DNA from: an uncultured Clostridium sp.
Lineage (GTDB): Bacteria; Bacillota; Clostridia; TANB77; CAG-508
Direction: 5' to 3'
Length of the DNA: 63,563 nucleotides
NCBI GenBank assembly: GCA_947367845.1
Contig: CANBES010000008.1
Location: forward strand, 1 to 63,563
Each line of letters begins with the position of its first letter. Position 1 is the stretch's first letter. Of the stretch, positions 1 through 7,503 are shown piece by piece. Under the pieces are notes generated by a model that did not search any database, was not told the origin of the DNA, and saw only the letters and a program-made list of their open reading frames with translations. Both the position numbers and the translations under genes were made by a program.

Positions 1-112
1 AAATATCCTAGATGTGGACTTTTCTTGCGTACAATCAATTTTTATTGCTATGTGGAATTTACTTTTTTAATTAACCATTTGTTGTTTTTTTGCCATTTCT
101 TTTGAGTTAATA

Positions 113-141
113 AAAGAGAGCCTTATTTAAAGCTCTCCTTT
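113..141 (-). terminator. Terminator of the radical SAM gene
   Basis: A hairpin with GAGAGC/GCTCTC arms lies just past the stop of the minus-strand gene at 144-845 and is followed on that strand by a T-rich run. Bases 1-112 upstream of it hold no gene I can see. Confidence 0.6.
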
Positions 142-143
142 AC

Positions 144-845
144 TTAATCACCTACACCGAAATCTGTGTTTTCGATTAAAATATCTACTCTTGAATTTTC
201 TTTGTACAGAGGATATACTTCTTTAATAAATTCCTTTTTCAGATCTTCATCCGCTTCCATAATATCGTCCATCTCTTTGTATAAATTCACACAAATTCTT
301 TCGAAGTTATTAATTCCCATCTCTAAATCTTTTTTAACTTGTTCTATATTTTGTCCTTTTACTCCAACTAACAAGTTAATTTCGTCAAATGTTTCCTTTA
401 ATTGCTCTAAAGTAGGCCTTCCAAAACCTTTTTTCATAACAACTTCTCTAAAGTCTTCATCAAAGGTTTCTACTCCACCTTTTACTTTTAAGTCAATTCC
501 TAACTCTTTACATTCTTTTCTAAATTCTGCAATTTGACGATAATACATGTAATGGCTTTCTATAATTAGCCTTTTGATATTTTTCTTGATACATGTATCT
601 AGCAATTCTTTTTTGCTTCTTTGATTTAGTTCAAAGATACTTCCAGAGTTTATTGCTTCTAACACACCATATTCTCCAGTTACTTTGGATAATACTTCTT
701 TGTTGATTTTGTATTGCTTTTCTTCAATATCTGTTCTGTCTAAATAGTAATTACAAAACTTGCATTTATGCCATTTACAGCCATTTCCGATTAGCAATAC
801 TATTTCTCTTCTGTCTTTTTCCAATATTTTTGAATAGCGTTCCAT
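144..845 (-). CDS. Radical SAM protein of unknown substrate
   Basis: A 233-residue protein whose N terminus carries the cysteine cluster C23-x4-C28-x2-C31 (GCKWHKCKFCNYY), which I read as the 4Fe-4S/SAM site. The spacing is one residue longer than the usual C-x3-C-x2-C. Later segments (GVLEAINSGS, LKVKGGVETFD) fit barrel strands of a radical SAM fold. I recall clostridial radical SAM proteins of similar size and similar N and C termini, but no proven function, so the reaction is left open. The start is fixed by AAGGAGG eight bases upstream. The gene stands alone with its own promoter (874-902) and terminator, divergent from the HD gene at 1049. Confidence 0.75.
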   Translation of the reverse strand: MERYSKILEKDRREIVLLIGNGCKWHKCKFCNYYLDRTDIEEKQYKINKEVLSKVTGEYGVLEAINSGSIFELNQRSKKELLDTCIKKNIKRLIIESHYMYYRQIAEFRKECKELGIDLKVKGGVETFDEDFREVVMKKGFGRPTLEQLKETFDEINLLVGVKGQNIEQVKKDLEMGINNFERICVNLYKEMDDIMEADEDLKKEFIKEVYPLYKENSRVDILIENTDFGVGD

Positions 846-873
846 AAATCCTCCTTATTTTTTTGACCTTTCT

Positions 874-902
874 ATTATAACATATTTTCTTTATTTATAC
901 AA
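874..902 (-). promoter_or_regulatory. Sigma-A promoter of the radical SAM gene
   Basis: On the minus strand TTGTAT and TATAAT are separated by 17 bases. The -10 box ends about 28 bases before the start codon of the 144-845 gene. Confidence 0.75.
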
Positions 903-982
903 ATTTTATAGTTCTTCTGTTGCTTATTTGCTAAGCTGTTTCATTTACATTCAACCTATAAGTCTTTTTGAGCAAGAAATGT

Positions 983-1011
983 TTGCAATATAAATTTAAT
1001 AGTGATATAAT
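983..1011 (+). promoter_or_regulatory. Sigma-A promoter of the HD-domain gene
   Basis: TTGCAA (983-988), a 17-base spacer and TATAAT (1006-1011) lie 37 bases upstream of the ATG at 1049. Confidence 0.75.
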
Positions 1012-1048
1012 AAAAGAGTAGGATATAAAATTAAAAGAGGTTATATAC

Positions 1049-1585
1049 ATGAAGCAATATATAAAAGAATTAATTGAAAAGGACGAAGAATTCAAAAATA
1101 TTCTAACTCCAATAATAAATAACGAAACAGTACAAGAGATGAAAAACTACAGACAGCACTATGAAACCAGCTGTTATGACCACTGTCTACAAGCATCTTA
1201 TTATTGTTATTTAATATGCAAAAAATGCAACTTAGATTATAAATCAGCAACTAGAGCAGCAATGTTACATGATTTATTTTTATATGACTGGCGAGTAAGA
1301 CAACCTGATAGAAAAGGCTTACATGCATTTACTCACGGAAAAACTGCTTGTGATAATGCTTGTAAATTGTTTGATTTAAATGAAAAAGAAAAAGATATCA
1401 TTTTAAAACATATGTGGCCTGTAACAATTGCATTTCCGAAATCTTTCGAAGGTTTCATATTAACCTTTGTTGATAAATATTGTGCACTGTCAGAATCTGC
1501 TGAAGTTTTGAAAACTAGGTTGTTTTCAAAAAAAGCTTTCAGATGTGCTTATATGTCTTTATGTGTTATGTTTTCAAAGATATAA
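1049..1585 (+). CDS. HD-superfamily hydrolase
   Basis: A 178-residue HD-domain protein. The metal-binding pattern is visible: H in DHCLQASYY, the HD pair in AMLHDLFLYDW, the histidines in HAFTHGKTACDNA and ILKHMW, and the late aspartate in FVDKYCAL. Proteins of this kind hydrolyse phosphate esters, often nucleotides; the substrate here is unknown. There is no membrane segment. The start is supported by AAAAGAGG upstream and by a clear promoter. It is one of the few plus-strand genes and is transcribed alone into the hairpin at 1591. Confidence 0.8.
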   Translation: MKQYIKELIEKDEEFKNILTPIINNETVQEMKNYRQHYETSCYDHCLQASYYCYLICKKCNLDYKSATRAAMLHDLFLYDWRVRQPDRKGLHAFTHGKTACDNACKLFDLNEKEKDIILKHMWPVTIAFPKSFEGFILTFVDKYCALSESAEVLKTRLFSKKAFRCAYMSLCVMFSKI

Positions 1586-1590
1586 AATAA

Positions 1591-1619
1591 AAAAGTGGAT
1601 ATTTTGATTATCCACTTTT
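1591..1619. terminator. Bidirectional terminator
   Basis: The arms AAAAGTGGATA and TATCCACTTTT form an 11-bp stem with T-runs on both strands. It ends the HD gene (+) and the convergent small membrane gene (-), whose last codons and stop lie inside the hairpin. Confidence 0.85.
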
Positions 1620-1955
1620 ATTTGATGTTGATGCCCATCTTAACATTTTTATATCTTTATATTTGCTTAATACTTCTCTATATTTGTCATATTCTTCTTC
1701 CCACAATTCGTTTGGTACACTATCAAATGCTTTAAATATTTTTTCCGCTTCTGATAGATATATTATTTGTTCTTGTGGAGACATTCTTTCGTATTGTTTT
1801 GCAAATCTATATAATTTATCTAACATTTGGTTTGCTTCAATAAAGCTCCAAAAGTCTTTTACATTCATTCCAAATAATTTTATTTGTAGTACTGCATATG
1901 CTACTAATGCAAAGATTATAAATATTAATATATATACTAACATAAGTATTCCCAT
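1608..1955 (-). CDS. Small membrane-anchored protein, unknown
   Basis: 115 residues: a single N-terminal hydrophobic helix (about residues 3-25) followed by a charged, probably helical domain with WSFIEANQMLDKLYRFAKQYERM and LWEEEYDKYREVL. I do not recognise the family. The topology suggests an inner-membrane anchor with a cytoplasmic helical domain, but nothing points to a role. Its last codons are formed by the shared terminator hairpin. The next gene upstream (2078) runs the same way, about 120 bases away, with a partial copy of the hairpin repeat (around 2046) between them. Confidence 0.6.
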   Translation of the reverse strand: MGILMLVYILIFIIFALVAYAVLQIKLFGMNVKDFWSFIEANQMLDKLYRFAKQYERMSPQEQIIYLSEAEKIFKAFDSVPNELWEEEYDKYREVLSKYKDIKMLRWASTSNKSG

Positions 1956-2077
1956 TGCTTTCCCCCCGATTTTAACTTTCGTACTATTAAATTATACCAC
2001 TTTTTGTTTTTTTTTGCAAATTTTTCTAAAATTACACATAGGATAGGGTGTTTTTTGGGACAGACCTTTTTTATCTG

Positions 2078-3409
2078 TTATGACCGTGGCATTTCATGTT
2101 CATTTTCTGCATCTTGTTCCATTTGGCTTTCCACTTTTTCTATCAAATCATCTGTATCTGGCATTTTGTTCGCCTCTAAATTTTCTTTCAATTTATTTAT
2201 TACATCATTTCTGTTATAAACATTTGCAACATTATCATTCTCCAATATTTTGTCAGCACACCTATTCAAATATTCTTCATCTATTTCTATATGAGTATGT
2301 GTGTCATTGTATTCGTTATCATCTATATCTTTAATTGTAGGATTACAGCCTAATTCTTCGTGTTCATTTATTCTTTCTATCTCTTCTTTTACTCTTGGAT
2401 TTCTTTTTTCATTCATAAGCTCTCTTGTTTCTCTTGTTGTATGTCTTATGTTAGATGTCTCTATTGGTATACTTATCGCTTCTTGATTGTCTTGAGCTGG
2501 AGTTCTTACCAAACTTGTTTCTATTGTTCCCATTGTTCCTATTTTTACTGCTATTTGCTTTTCTTTTTCACCCTTTATTCTAAATATTGAATTCACTTGT
2601 TCTTGCTCTATTTCAGTACCATCTCTATTTACTGAATTAATTGACTTTGTAGGTGTTGCTCCATATCCTTGTTCTAATGTATCAATTCTTTCAGCAGTGC
2701 CATCTTCTTTTACGCCAACTATTGAAAATCTTGTAGAGTTCCCTGAATCTTTAAAGCTATCTGAGTTTATAATTGCAATTTTCTTATATCCTTTATCTTG
2801 CACATTTAATAATGATGCCATTGTTTCATAATCTGTTACTTTTTGATTTGTTTTAATTTCTGTTTTAGCTGAAACTTTTTCCATTTGTTTTTTAGTTAGT
2901 ACTTCTTTTTCATCATCTTGTTTGATAGTCTCGTCTATTTCTTCTTCGCTAGCTTCTTTTTCATCAATTTGTTTATCAGCATCAATCTCAGACATTCTTT
3001 TTATTTCTTCTTTACTTATGCCTAATGCTAATGCAATCTCTTCTAATCTTTCGTCTTCTAACTTATTTAAGTCTAGCTCTCCGTCTTTATCTAAACCTTG
3101 TAAGCTCTTTAACAATTTTTCATCATCTTGATGCTCTTTAGCTAAAATTATAAAATCATATTGATCAGACTTATTATTTCCACCTAAAAATTCGCCATCT
3201 TCTGTGTAATATCTCTCAATATCAACAATAGTCCCGTCTTCTTTCTCTTCCTGCTCAAGCAATAAGTAGATTTGTTTTGGTTCTCCATTATATTCTATAA
3301 CGCCAAGATACTTTACATTTGCCACTTTTTTATTTTCTTGCTCTTTTTCTATAAAGTCGTTCTCTCTGTTGAATTTAAGCTCTCTCATTTTATCTAATAC
3401 TTCTTCCAT
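2078..3409 (-). CDS. Acidic soluble protein, unknown
   Basis: 443 residues, strongly acidic (long Glu/Asp/Lys stretches around residues 90-190), with no signal peptide or membrane segment. Residues 30-95 look like a small beta domain (VKYLGVIEYNGEP, IYLLLEQEE, YTEDGEFLGG). The middle part has strand-like segments (YKKIAIINSDSF, RFSIVGVKEDGTAERID) and the C-terminal part is helical. I do not recognise it. It contains an in-frame CGG at codon 442 (2084-2086), three codons before the stop. If that codon shifted +1 like those in murC and accA, the protein would end PGHNR at 2071 instead of PRS. Confidence 0.65.
   Translation of the reverse strand: MEEVLDKMRELKFNRENDFIEKEQENKKVANVKYLGVIEYNGEPKQIYLLLEQEEKEDGTIVDIERYYTEDGEFLGGNNKSDQYDFIILAKEHQDDEKLLKSLQGLDKDGELDLNKLEDERLEEIALALGISKEEIKRMSEIDADKQIDEKEASEEEIDETIKQDDEKEVLTKKQMEKVSAKTEIKTNQKVTDYETMASLLNVQDKGYKKIAIINSDSFKDSGNSTRFSIVGVKEDGTAERIDTLEQGYGATPTKSINSVNRDGTEIEQEQVNSIFRIKGEKEKQIAVKIGTMGTIETSLVRTPAQDNQEAISIPIETSNIRHTTRETRELMNEKRNPRVKEEIERINEHEELGCNPTIKDIDDNEYNDTHTHIEIDEEYLNRCADKILENDNVANVYNRNDVINKLKENLEANKMPDTDDLIEKVESQMEQDAENEHEMPRS
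2083..2086 (-). other. Sixth in-frame CGG (CGGT), possible +1 shift site
   Basis: The zero frame reads CCA CGG TCA TAA; skipping the C would give CCA GGT CAT AAC AGA TAA. Unlike the five other in-frame CGG codons, no conserved downstream protein shows which reading is used. Confidence 0.35.
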
Positions 3410-3442
3410 ATTTTCCCTTTCTGTCCATTTGGGGACACATCT

Positions 3443-4849
3443 TTATTCAAAAAATCGATGTTTTTTTGCTCCGTCCCCAAAAACATCAAAAACGGCTATT
3501 AGGTCATAATTGCTTACGTCAGTTATTTTGCATTTTTTGTATGTATTTAAAACTTGATTTTCTTTTTCTATTCCATCATTTTTTATATATACCAATCCGT
3601 CTATATCTGGCACATCTTGCATTGTTCTACCAATGTAATATTTATTATCAAATGATTTGTTTTCCACTAGCACTTCACATTGTGTTCCAATTTTATTTTC
3701 TAATTGCTCTCTTGATATTTTTTGTTGTGCTTCCATTATTTTGTTATATCTTGATTTTTTCGTATTTCCATGTATTTGATTTGGCAATTTAGCTGCTGGT
3801 GTTCCTTCTTCTTTTGAGTATTGGAATACTCCTAACTTGTCAAATTTTGCTGTTTTTACAAATTGTAATAATTCTTCAAATTCGCTATTTGTTTCTCCTG
3901 GGAAACCTACTATTAAGCTTGTTCTAAGTGTTACTTCTGGTATTTTGCTTCTTATTTTTTCGATTAATTGTGTTATGTTCTTTTTGCTTGTTTTTCTGTT
4001 CATTTTCTTTAATATGTTGTCTGATATGTGTTGAATTGGTATGTCAAAATATTTTGCTATTTTCTTATTTTTAGCTACAACGTTAATTAATTCATCTGTT
4101 ATTCCTTCAGGATATGTGTATAAAAATCTAATCCATTTTATTCCATCTATTTTACATAGATTATCTAGAATTTCAGCTAATTTGCTTTCTCCATATAAAT
4201 CAACTCCATATTTTGTTGTATCTTGTGCAATTATTATTAATTCTGTTATTCCTTTTTGAGCTAATTTTTCAGCTTCTTCTATTATCTCTTCTTTTGGTCT
4301 GCTTACAAATGGACCTCTAATATATGGTATTGCACAATATGTGCATCTATTGCTACAACCTTCTCCTATTTTTAGGTATGCAAAGTTTTTTCCTGTTGTT
4401 ATTGTTCTATCTAAAAATTCTTTTTGTTCAAACATTGGCATCACTGGTATTTCGCTTATTTTAGTTGATGTTTTTGTTTTTGATTTTTCTACTATATCTC
4501 TTTTTATTAAGACTTCGATTTTCTCCCACAATTTGTCATATTCATCTATTTTTATGAACAAGTCCACTTCTGGTAATAGCTTTATTAAATCTTTATAATA
4601 CCTTTGCACTAAACATCCCATTACTATTAGGTATTTGCATCTTTTTTTCTTATATTCTGCCATTTCTAAGATTGTGTTAATCGCTTCTTCTTTTGCAGAA
4701 TCTATAAATCCACATGTGTTTACAACTATTATATCGGCCTTTTCTTCATCATTTACAATTGTATAATTGTTGCTTTTGAATTTTCCTATTACTGTTTCTG
4801 TATCTATTAAATTTTTACTACATCCTAAATGTACAAATCCTACGTTCAT
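3443..4849 (-). CDS. rimO: Ribosomal protein S12 methylthiotransferase RimO
   Basis: Radical SAM methylthiotransferase that adds a methylthio group to an aspartate of ribosomal protein S12. The N-terminal domain opens with GFVHLGCSKNLIDTE and has the further cysteines (VNTCGFID, MGCLVQRY) that hold the auxiliary cluster. The SAM cluster is CSNRCTYC, and a TRAM-like domain follows near the C terminus. At 468 residues it is about 20-30 longer than usual. The extra tail (VFDVFGDGAKKHRFFE) is encoded by a copy of the window's hairpin repeat that sits across the end of the gene. It starts three bases after the RNase G stop and shares that operon. Confidence 0.92.
   Translation of the reverse strand: MNVGFVHLGCSKNLIDTETVIGKFKSNNYTIVNDEEKADIIVVNTCGFIDSAKEEAINTILEMAEYKKKRCKYLIVMGCLVQRYYKDLIKLLPEVDLFIKIDEYDKLWEKIEVLIKRDIVEKSKTKTSTKISEIPVMPMFEQKEFLDRTITTGKNFAYLKIGEGCSNRCTYCAIPYIRGPFVSRPKEEIIEEAEKLAQKGITELIIIAQDTTKYGVDLYGESKLAEILDNLCKIDGIKWIRFLYTYPEGITDELINVVAKNKKIAKYFDIPIQHISDNILKKMNRKTSKKNITQLIEKIRSKIPEVTLRTSLIVGFPGETNSEFEELLQFVKTAKFDKLGVFQYSKEEGTPAAKLPNQIHGNTKKSRYNKIMEAQQKISREQLENKIGTQCEVLVENKSFDNKYYIGRTMQDVPDIDGLVYIKNDGIEKENQVLNTYKKCKITDVSNYDLIAVFDVFGDGAKKHRFFE
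3457..3487. repeat. GATG-arm hairpin repeat (inside 3' end of rimO)
   Basis: Arms GATGTTTTT and AAAAACATC flank a core containing the complement of GGGGACGGAGC. It is in frame with rimO and encodes its last residues. Confidence 0.85.
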
Positions 4850-4852
4850 TTT

Positions 4853-6037
4853 CTACTCCTTATGGCTACATATATGTTTTCTTGTCATTTCCATTAAATC
4901 TAACTTTGTAAAGCCTTCAACTTGTGTTTTTGTTCTATCTTTCTTTAATTCTTCTTTTAGTAATTTTTCAATTGATTGTTTGTCTTCTCCTTTTTGCATA
5001 TCAATGTAATCTATTATTATTATTCCACCACAATCTCTTAATCTTAATTGTTTTGCAATTTCGATTGTAGCTTCTTTGTTCACTTTAAAAATTGTCTCTT
5101 GCAAATCTTTATTTCCTGTAAATTTACCAGTATTTACATCAATTGCTGTTAATGCTTCTGTCTTGTCTATTGTAATAAAACCACCACATTTTAACCATAC
5201 TTTTCTATTTTGCAACTTTTCTATTTGTTTGTTTAAATCATATGTTTCTAAAATATCTGGCTTATTCATTATTTCTACTTTTACACTTTGATGTTCTGTA
5301 TTCTTTTTTATAATTTTTTCAATTTCTTCGTGTTCCTGTTTATTGTTTACAACTATTCTATCTATTCCTTTTACACTTAAATCTAACAAAATCTTTTCTA
5401 CAATATTTTCACTCTTATACAACAATTTCGCCTTATTTAATTTTGGATTTATACTCGTTTGTATAATTTCATTCCATTTGTTTTCTATATTTTTTATATC
5501 ATCTATAATCTCTTTTTCTTTTCCTTTTGCAGATGTTCTTATTATTGCACCATTTCCATCACTTAAATTATTTCTTACTAATTCTACTAATCTTTTTTGC
5601 TCTTCTTCATCTTCTATTTTTTGTGATACTGTAATTATATCTGTATTTGGCATAAGCACTAAATATTTACTTGGCAAATTGATATGTGTTGATACTCTTG
5701 CACCCTTTTTCTCATTGCTGTCTTTTTTTACTTGCACTAAAATCTTTTGATTTTGTTTGATTATCTCTGAAACTTTTATGTTTTCATCATATTTTTCTTT
5801 CGTTTCATCTATTTTAGGTAATATATCTTTTAAATGTATAAAACTATTTTTTTCTGTTCCAATATCTACAAATGCTGATTGCATCCCTTTTATTACATCT
5901 TTTACTATCCCTATATAAATATTTCCTTCACGTCTATTTGTATTTTCATCTTCTTCATAATACTCTACTAACTTTTCATTCTCTACTAATGCTATTTGTT
6001 TATTAACTCCATTTTTTTGTATAAATAATTCTGTCAT
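4853..6037 (-). CDS. rng: Ribonuclease E/G family, short form
   Basis: A 395-residue endoribonuclease of the RNase E/G family. It has an N-terminal S1-like insertion (NIYIGIVKDVIKGMQSAFVDIG) and the DNase I-like catalytic domain with its two metal-binding sites, AIDVNTGK and IIIIDYIDM. The usual sequel to the E-M-T-R-K motif, the zinc-link cysteines and the small domain that form the tetramer, is missing: the protein stops at MTRKHICSHKE, three bases before rimO. I set the start at MTELFIQKNG, which has GGAAGGG upstream. An in-frame upstream ATG would add residues encoded by a hairpin repeat and is unlikely to be used. Confidence 0.85.
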   Translation of the reverse strand: MTELFIQKNGVNKQIALVENEKLVEYYEEDENTNRREGNIYIGIVKDVIKGMQSAFVDIGTEKNSFIHLKDILPKIDETKEKYDENIKVSEIIKQNQKILVQVKKDSNEKKGARVSTHINLPSKYLVLMPNTDIITVSQKIEDEEEQKRLVELVRNNLSDGNGAIIRTSAKGKEKEIIDDIKNIENKWNEIIQTSINPKLNKAKLLYKSENIVEKILLDLSVKGIDRIVVNNKQEHEEIEKIIKKNTEHQSVKVEIMNKPDILETYDLNKQIEKLQNRKVWLKCGGFITIDKTEALTAIDVNTGKFTGNKDLQETIFKVNKEATIEIAKQLRLRDCGGIIIIDYIDMQKGEDKQSIEKLLKEELKKDRTKTQVEGFTKLDLMEMTRKHICSHKE

Positions 6038-6053
6038 TTTTCCCTTCCTTATC

Positions 6054-6132
6054 CGATGTTTTTGGGGACGGAGCAAAAAAACATCGTTTTGTTTTTTGCC
6101 GATGTTTTTTTCCTCCGTCCCCAAAAACATCG
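6054..6132. repeat. Two inverted GATG-arm hairpin repeats
   Basis: Copies at 6054-6086 and 6100-6132 both have CGATGTTTTT/AAAAACATCG arms and face each other, so the pair can also form one long hairpin. The right copy abuts the pth stop codon. Confidence 0.9.
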
Positions 6133-6690
6133 TTAATTAAATTTATTCATTGCGTTGTCAACACCACTTTTTATGATTTCCACAACTGCATCTTTTGCAA
6201 TCGTTGTTGCCTCATCTAATATCTTTCTTTCTTCTTCTGGAATTGCCCCTATTACATAATTTATTAAGTCACCCTTATTTTCTGGCATCCCTATTCCTAC
6301 TTTTACTCTTGCAAAATTTCTTGTTTTGATATGTTCCACTACTGACTTCATTCCGTTGTGAGTTCCTGGCCCACCTGTCTTTCTTATTTTTACTGCACCT
6401 TCTTTTGTGTCTATATCATCATATATAATTATAATCTTATCTTCTTCTATTTTATAAAAATTGATTGCTTCTATTATACTTTCACCGCTTAAATTCATAA
6501 ATGTTTGTGGTTTTAATAACATTACCTTTTCATTTTCTATTATGCCAGTACCATATATTCCTTTGAATTTCTTTTTATTTAATTCAATTTCATATTGTTC
6601 GGCTACCTTATTAATTGTATTAAAACCCATATTGTGTCTTGTGTTACTGTAATCTTCTTCTGGATTTCCAAGTCCTACTATTAAATACAT
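6133..6690 (-). CDS. pth: Peptidyl-tRNA hydrolase
   Basis: Frees tRNA from peptidyl-tRNA released by stalled ribosomes. The family residues are all present: GLGNP near the start, the catalytic histidine in NTRHNMGF, the substrate-binding asparagine in PQTFMNLSG, the aspartate in YDDID and THNGMKS. At 185 residues it has normal length. The start chosen is MYLIVGLGNP with GGAG upstream; an in-frame ATG 11 codons earlier lacks support. It is upstream of rng and rimO in the same direction, separated by the repeat pair at 6054. Confidence 0.95.
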   Translation of the reverse strand: MYLIVGLGNPEEDYSNTRHNMGFNTINKVAEQYEIELNKKKFKGIYGTGIIENEKVMLLKPQTFMNLSGESIIEAINFYKIEEDKIIIIYDDIDTKEGAVKIRKTGGPGTHNGMKSVVEHIKTRNFARVKVGIGMPENKGDLINYVIGAIPEEERKILDEATTIAKDAVVEIIKSGVDNAMNKFN

Positions 6691-6791
6691 TATTTTCTCC
6701 TGTTCTTTTTTTGTTATACTCACTTGTCACTATTATTTATTTTATTATGTTTTTACTTATTTTTCAAGCTTTTTTGCTAATTTTGTTGAAA

Positions 6792-6875
6792 ATTGCCAAA
6801 AAGGACCGTCCCCATTGGCATTTTTGGACAAGCCTGCCAAAAAGGTCCGTCCCCATTGGCATCCCCATTGGCAAT
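6792..6875. repeat. TGCC-arm hairpin repeats (two copies plus a fragment)
   Basis: 6793-6820 and 6832-6860 have TGCCAA/TTGGCA arms around a core with the complement of GGGGACGG. A further CCCCATTGGCA fragment follows at 6863-6873. They fill the pth/spoVG gap (6691-6926). Confidence 0.85.
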
Positions 6876-6890
6876 CGAGAATTAGATACC

Positions 6891-6917
6891 AAAAAAAGCA
6901 CCCTAAAGTGCTTTTTT
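6891..6917 (-). terminator. spoVG terminator
   Basis: AAAAAAAGCAC and GTGCTTTTTT arms with a T-run lie 10 bases past the spoVG stop. Confidence 0.85.
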
Positions 6918-6926
6918 ATTTATAAA

Positions 6927-7199
6927 TTATTCTGCTGATTCTTCTGTTTCTGGAGCTTCATAAGCTTCTAAAATAGCTTTTTGAATTTTCTCTCTTGTTT
7001 CAGCATTGATTGGATGAGCTATATCTTTGAATTCTCCGTTTGGAGTTTTTCTGCTAGGCATAGCTATGAATAATCCGTTTTGGCTTTCGATAACTTTGAT
7101 ATCGTGAACTGCGAATTCGTTATCGAATGTTACAGAAGCAACAGCTTTCATTCTGTTCTCTGAATTTACTTTTCTTAAACGTACGTCTGTAATTTGCAT
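6927..7199 (-). CDS. spoVG: Sporulation/septation regulator SpoVG
   Basis: 90-residue SpoVG, a small nucleic-acid-binding regulator. It begins [11 protein letters not shown], and the body carries the family signature ([38 protein letters not shown]). Length is normal. I start it at 7199, with AAGGAAGG eight bases upstream; an in-frame ATG 22 codons earlier (7265) would translate the untranslated leader. It is preceded by a near-perfect sigma-H promoter, as known for Bacillus spoVG, and is followed by its own terminator, so it looks monocistronic. Confidence 0.96.
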   Translation of the reverse strand: MQITDVRLRKVNSENRMKAVASVTFDNEFAVHDIKVIESQNGLFIAMPSRKTPNGEFKDIAHPINAETREKIQKAILEAYEAPETEESAE

Positions 7200-7235
7200 C
7201 TTAGTGCACCTTCCTTCCTTATGTTTTATAATATT

Positions 7236-7265
7236 TTGTACATATCCGTTTAATCTTATGTACAA
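7236..7265 (-). promoter_or_regulatory. Inverted repeat in the spoVG leader
   Basis: TTGTACAT and ATGTACAA form an 8-bp perfect inverted repeat with a 14-base centre, between the sigma-H promoter and the ribosome binding site of spoVG. It could be an RNA hairpin or an operator. Confidence 0.4.
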
Positions 7266-7272
7266 TTATAAT

Positions 7273-7299
7273 ATTCTTCATAAAAAATGTTTTTCCTTC
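7273..7299 (-). promoter_or_regulatory. Sigma-H promoter of spoVG
   Basis: Minus strand GAAGGAAAA (7299-7291), 11 bases, then GAAGAAT (7279-7273). This matches the known sigma-H consensus RnAGGAwWW-11/12-RnnGAAT. Together with 7236-7503 it accounts for the gene-free 304-base stretch between spoVG and murC. Confidence 0.75.
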
Positions 7300-7444
7300 T
7301 TTTTTTTACAAAAATCTTGTAAAACTTTTTCTACTTGTTAATTTAATATTCTCTTGTACAGATTCTATTATTTTTACTATTCTATAAAAATGTAACTTTT
7401 ATATTATTTTCTACATATATTACACTATATTTTTCAATAAAGTA

Positions 7445-7473
7445 TTGAATTTTTTCTAATAAAATTATATAAT
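7445..7473 (+). promoter_or_regulatory. Sigma-A promoter of murC
   Basis: TTGAAT (7445-7450), a 17-base spacer and TATAAT (7468-7473), 31 bases before the murC ATG. Confidence 0.8.
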
Positions 7474-7503
7474 TTACACGTTATATAAGAGGAGTGTGTT
7501 TTT

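Noticed and set aside
2301..2590. Plus-strand Ser/Leu/Tyr-rich readings opposite the acidic 2078 gene (and similar ones opposite most minus-strand genes)
   Set aside because: Mirror images of AT-rich minus-strand genes; composition is that of reversed codons, with no start signals.
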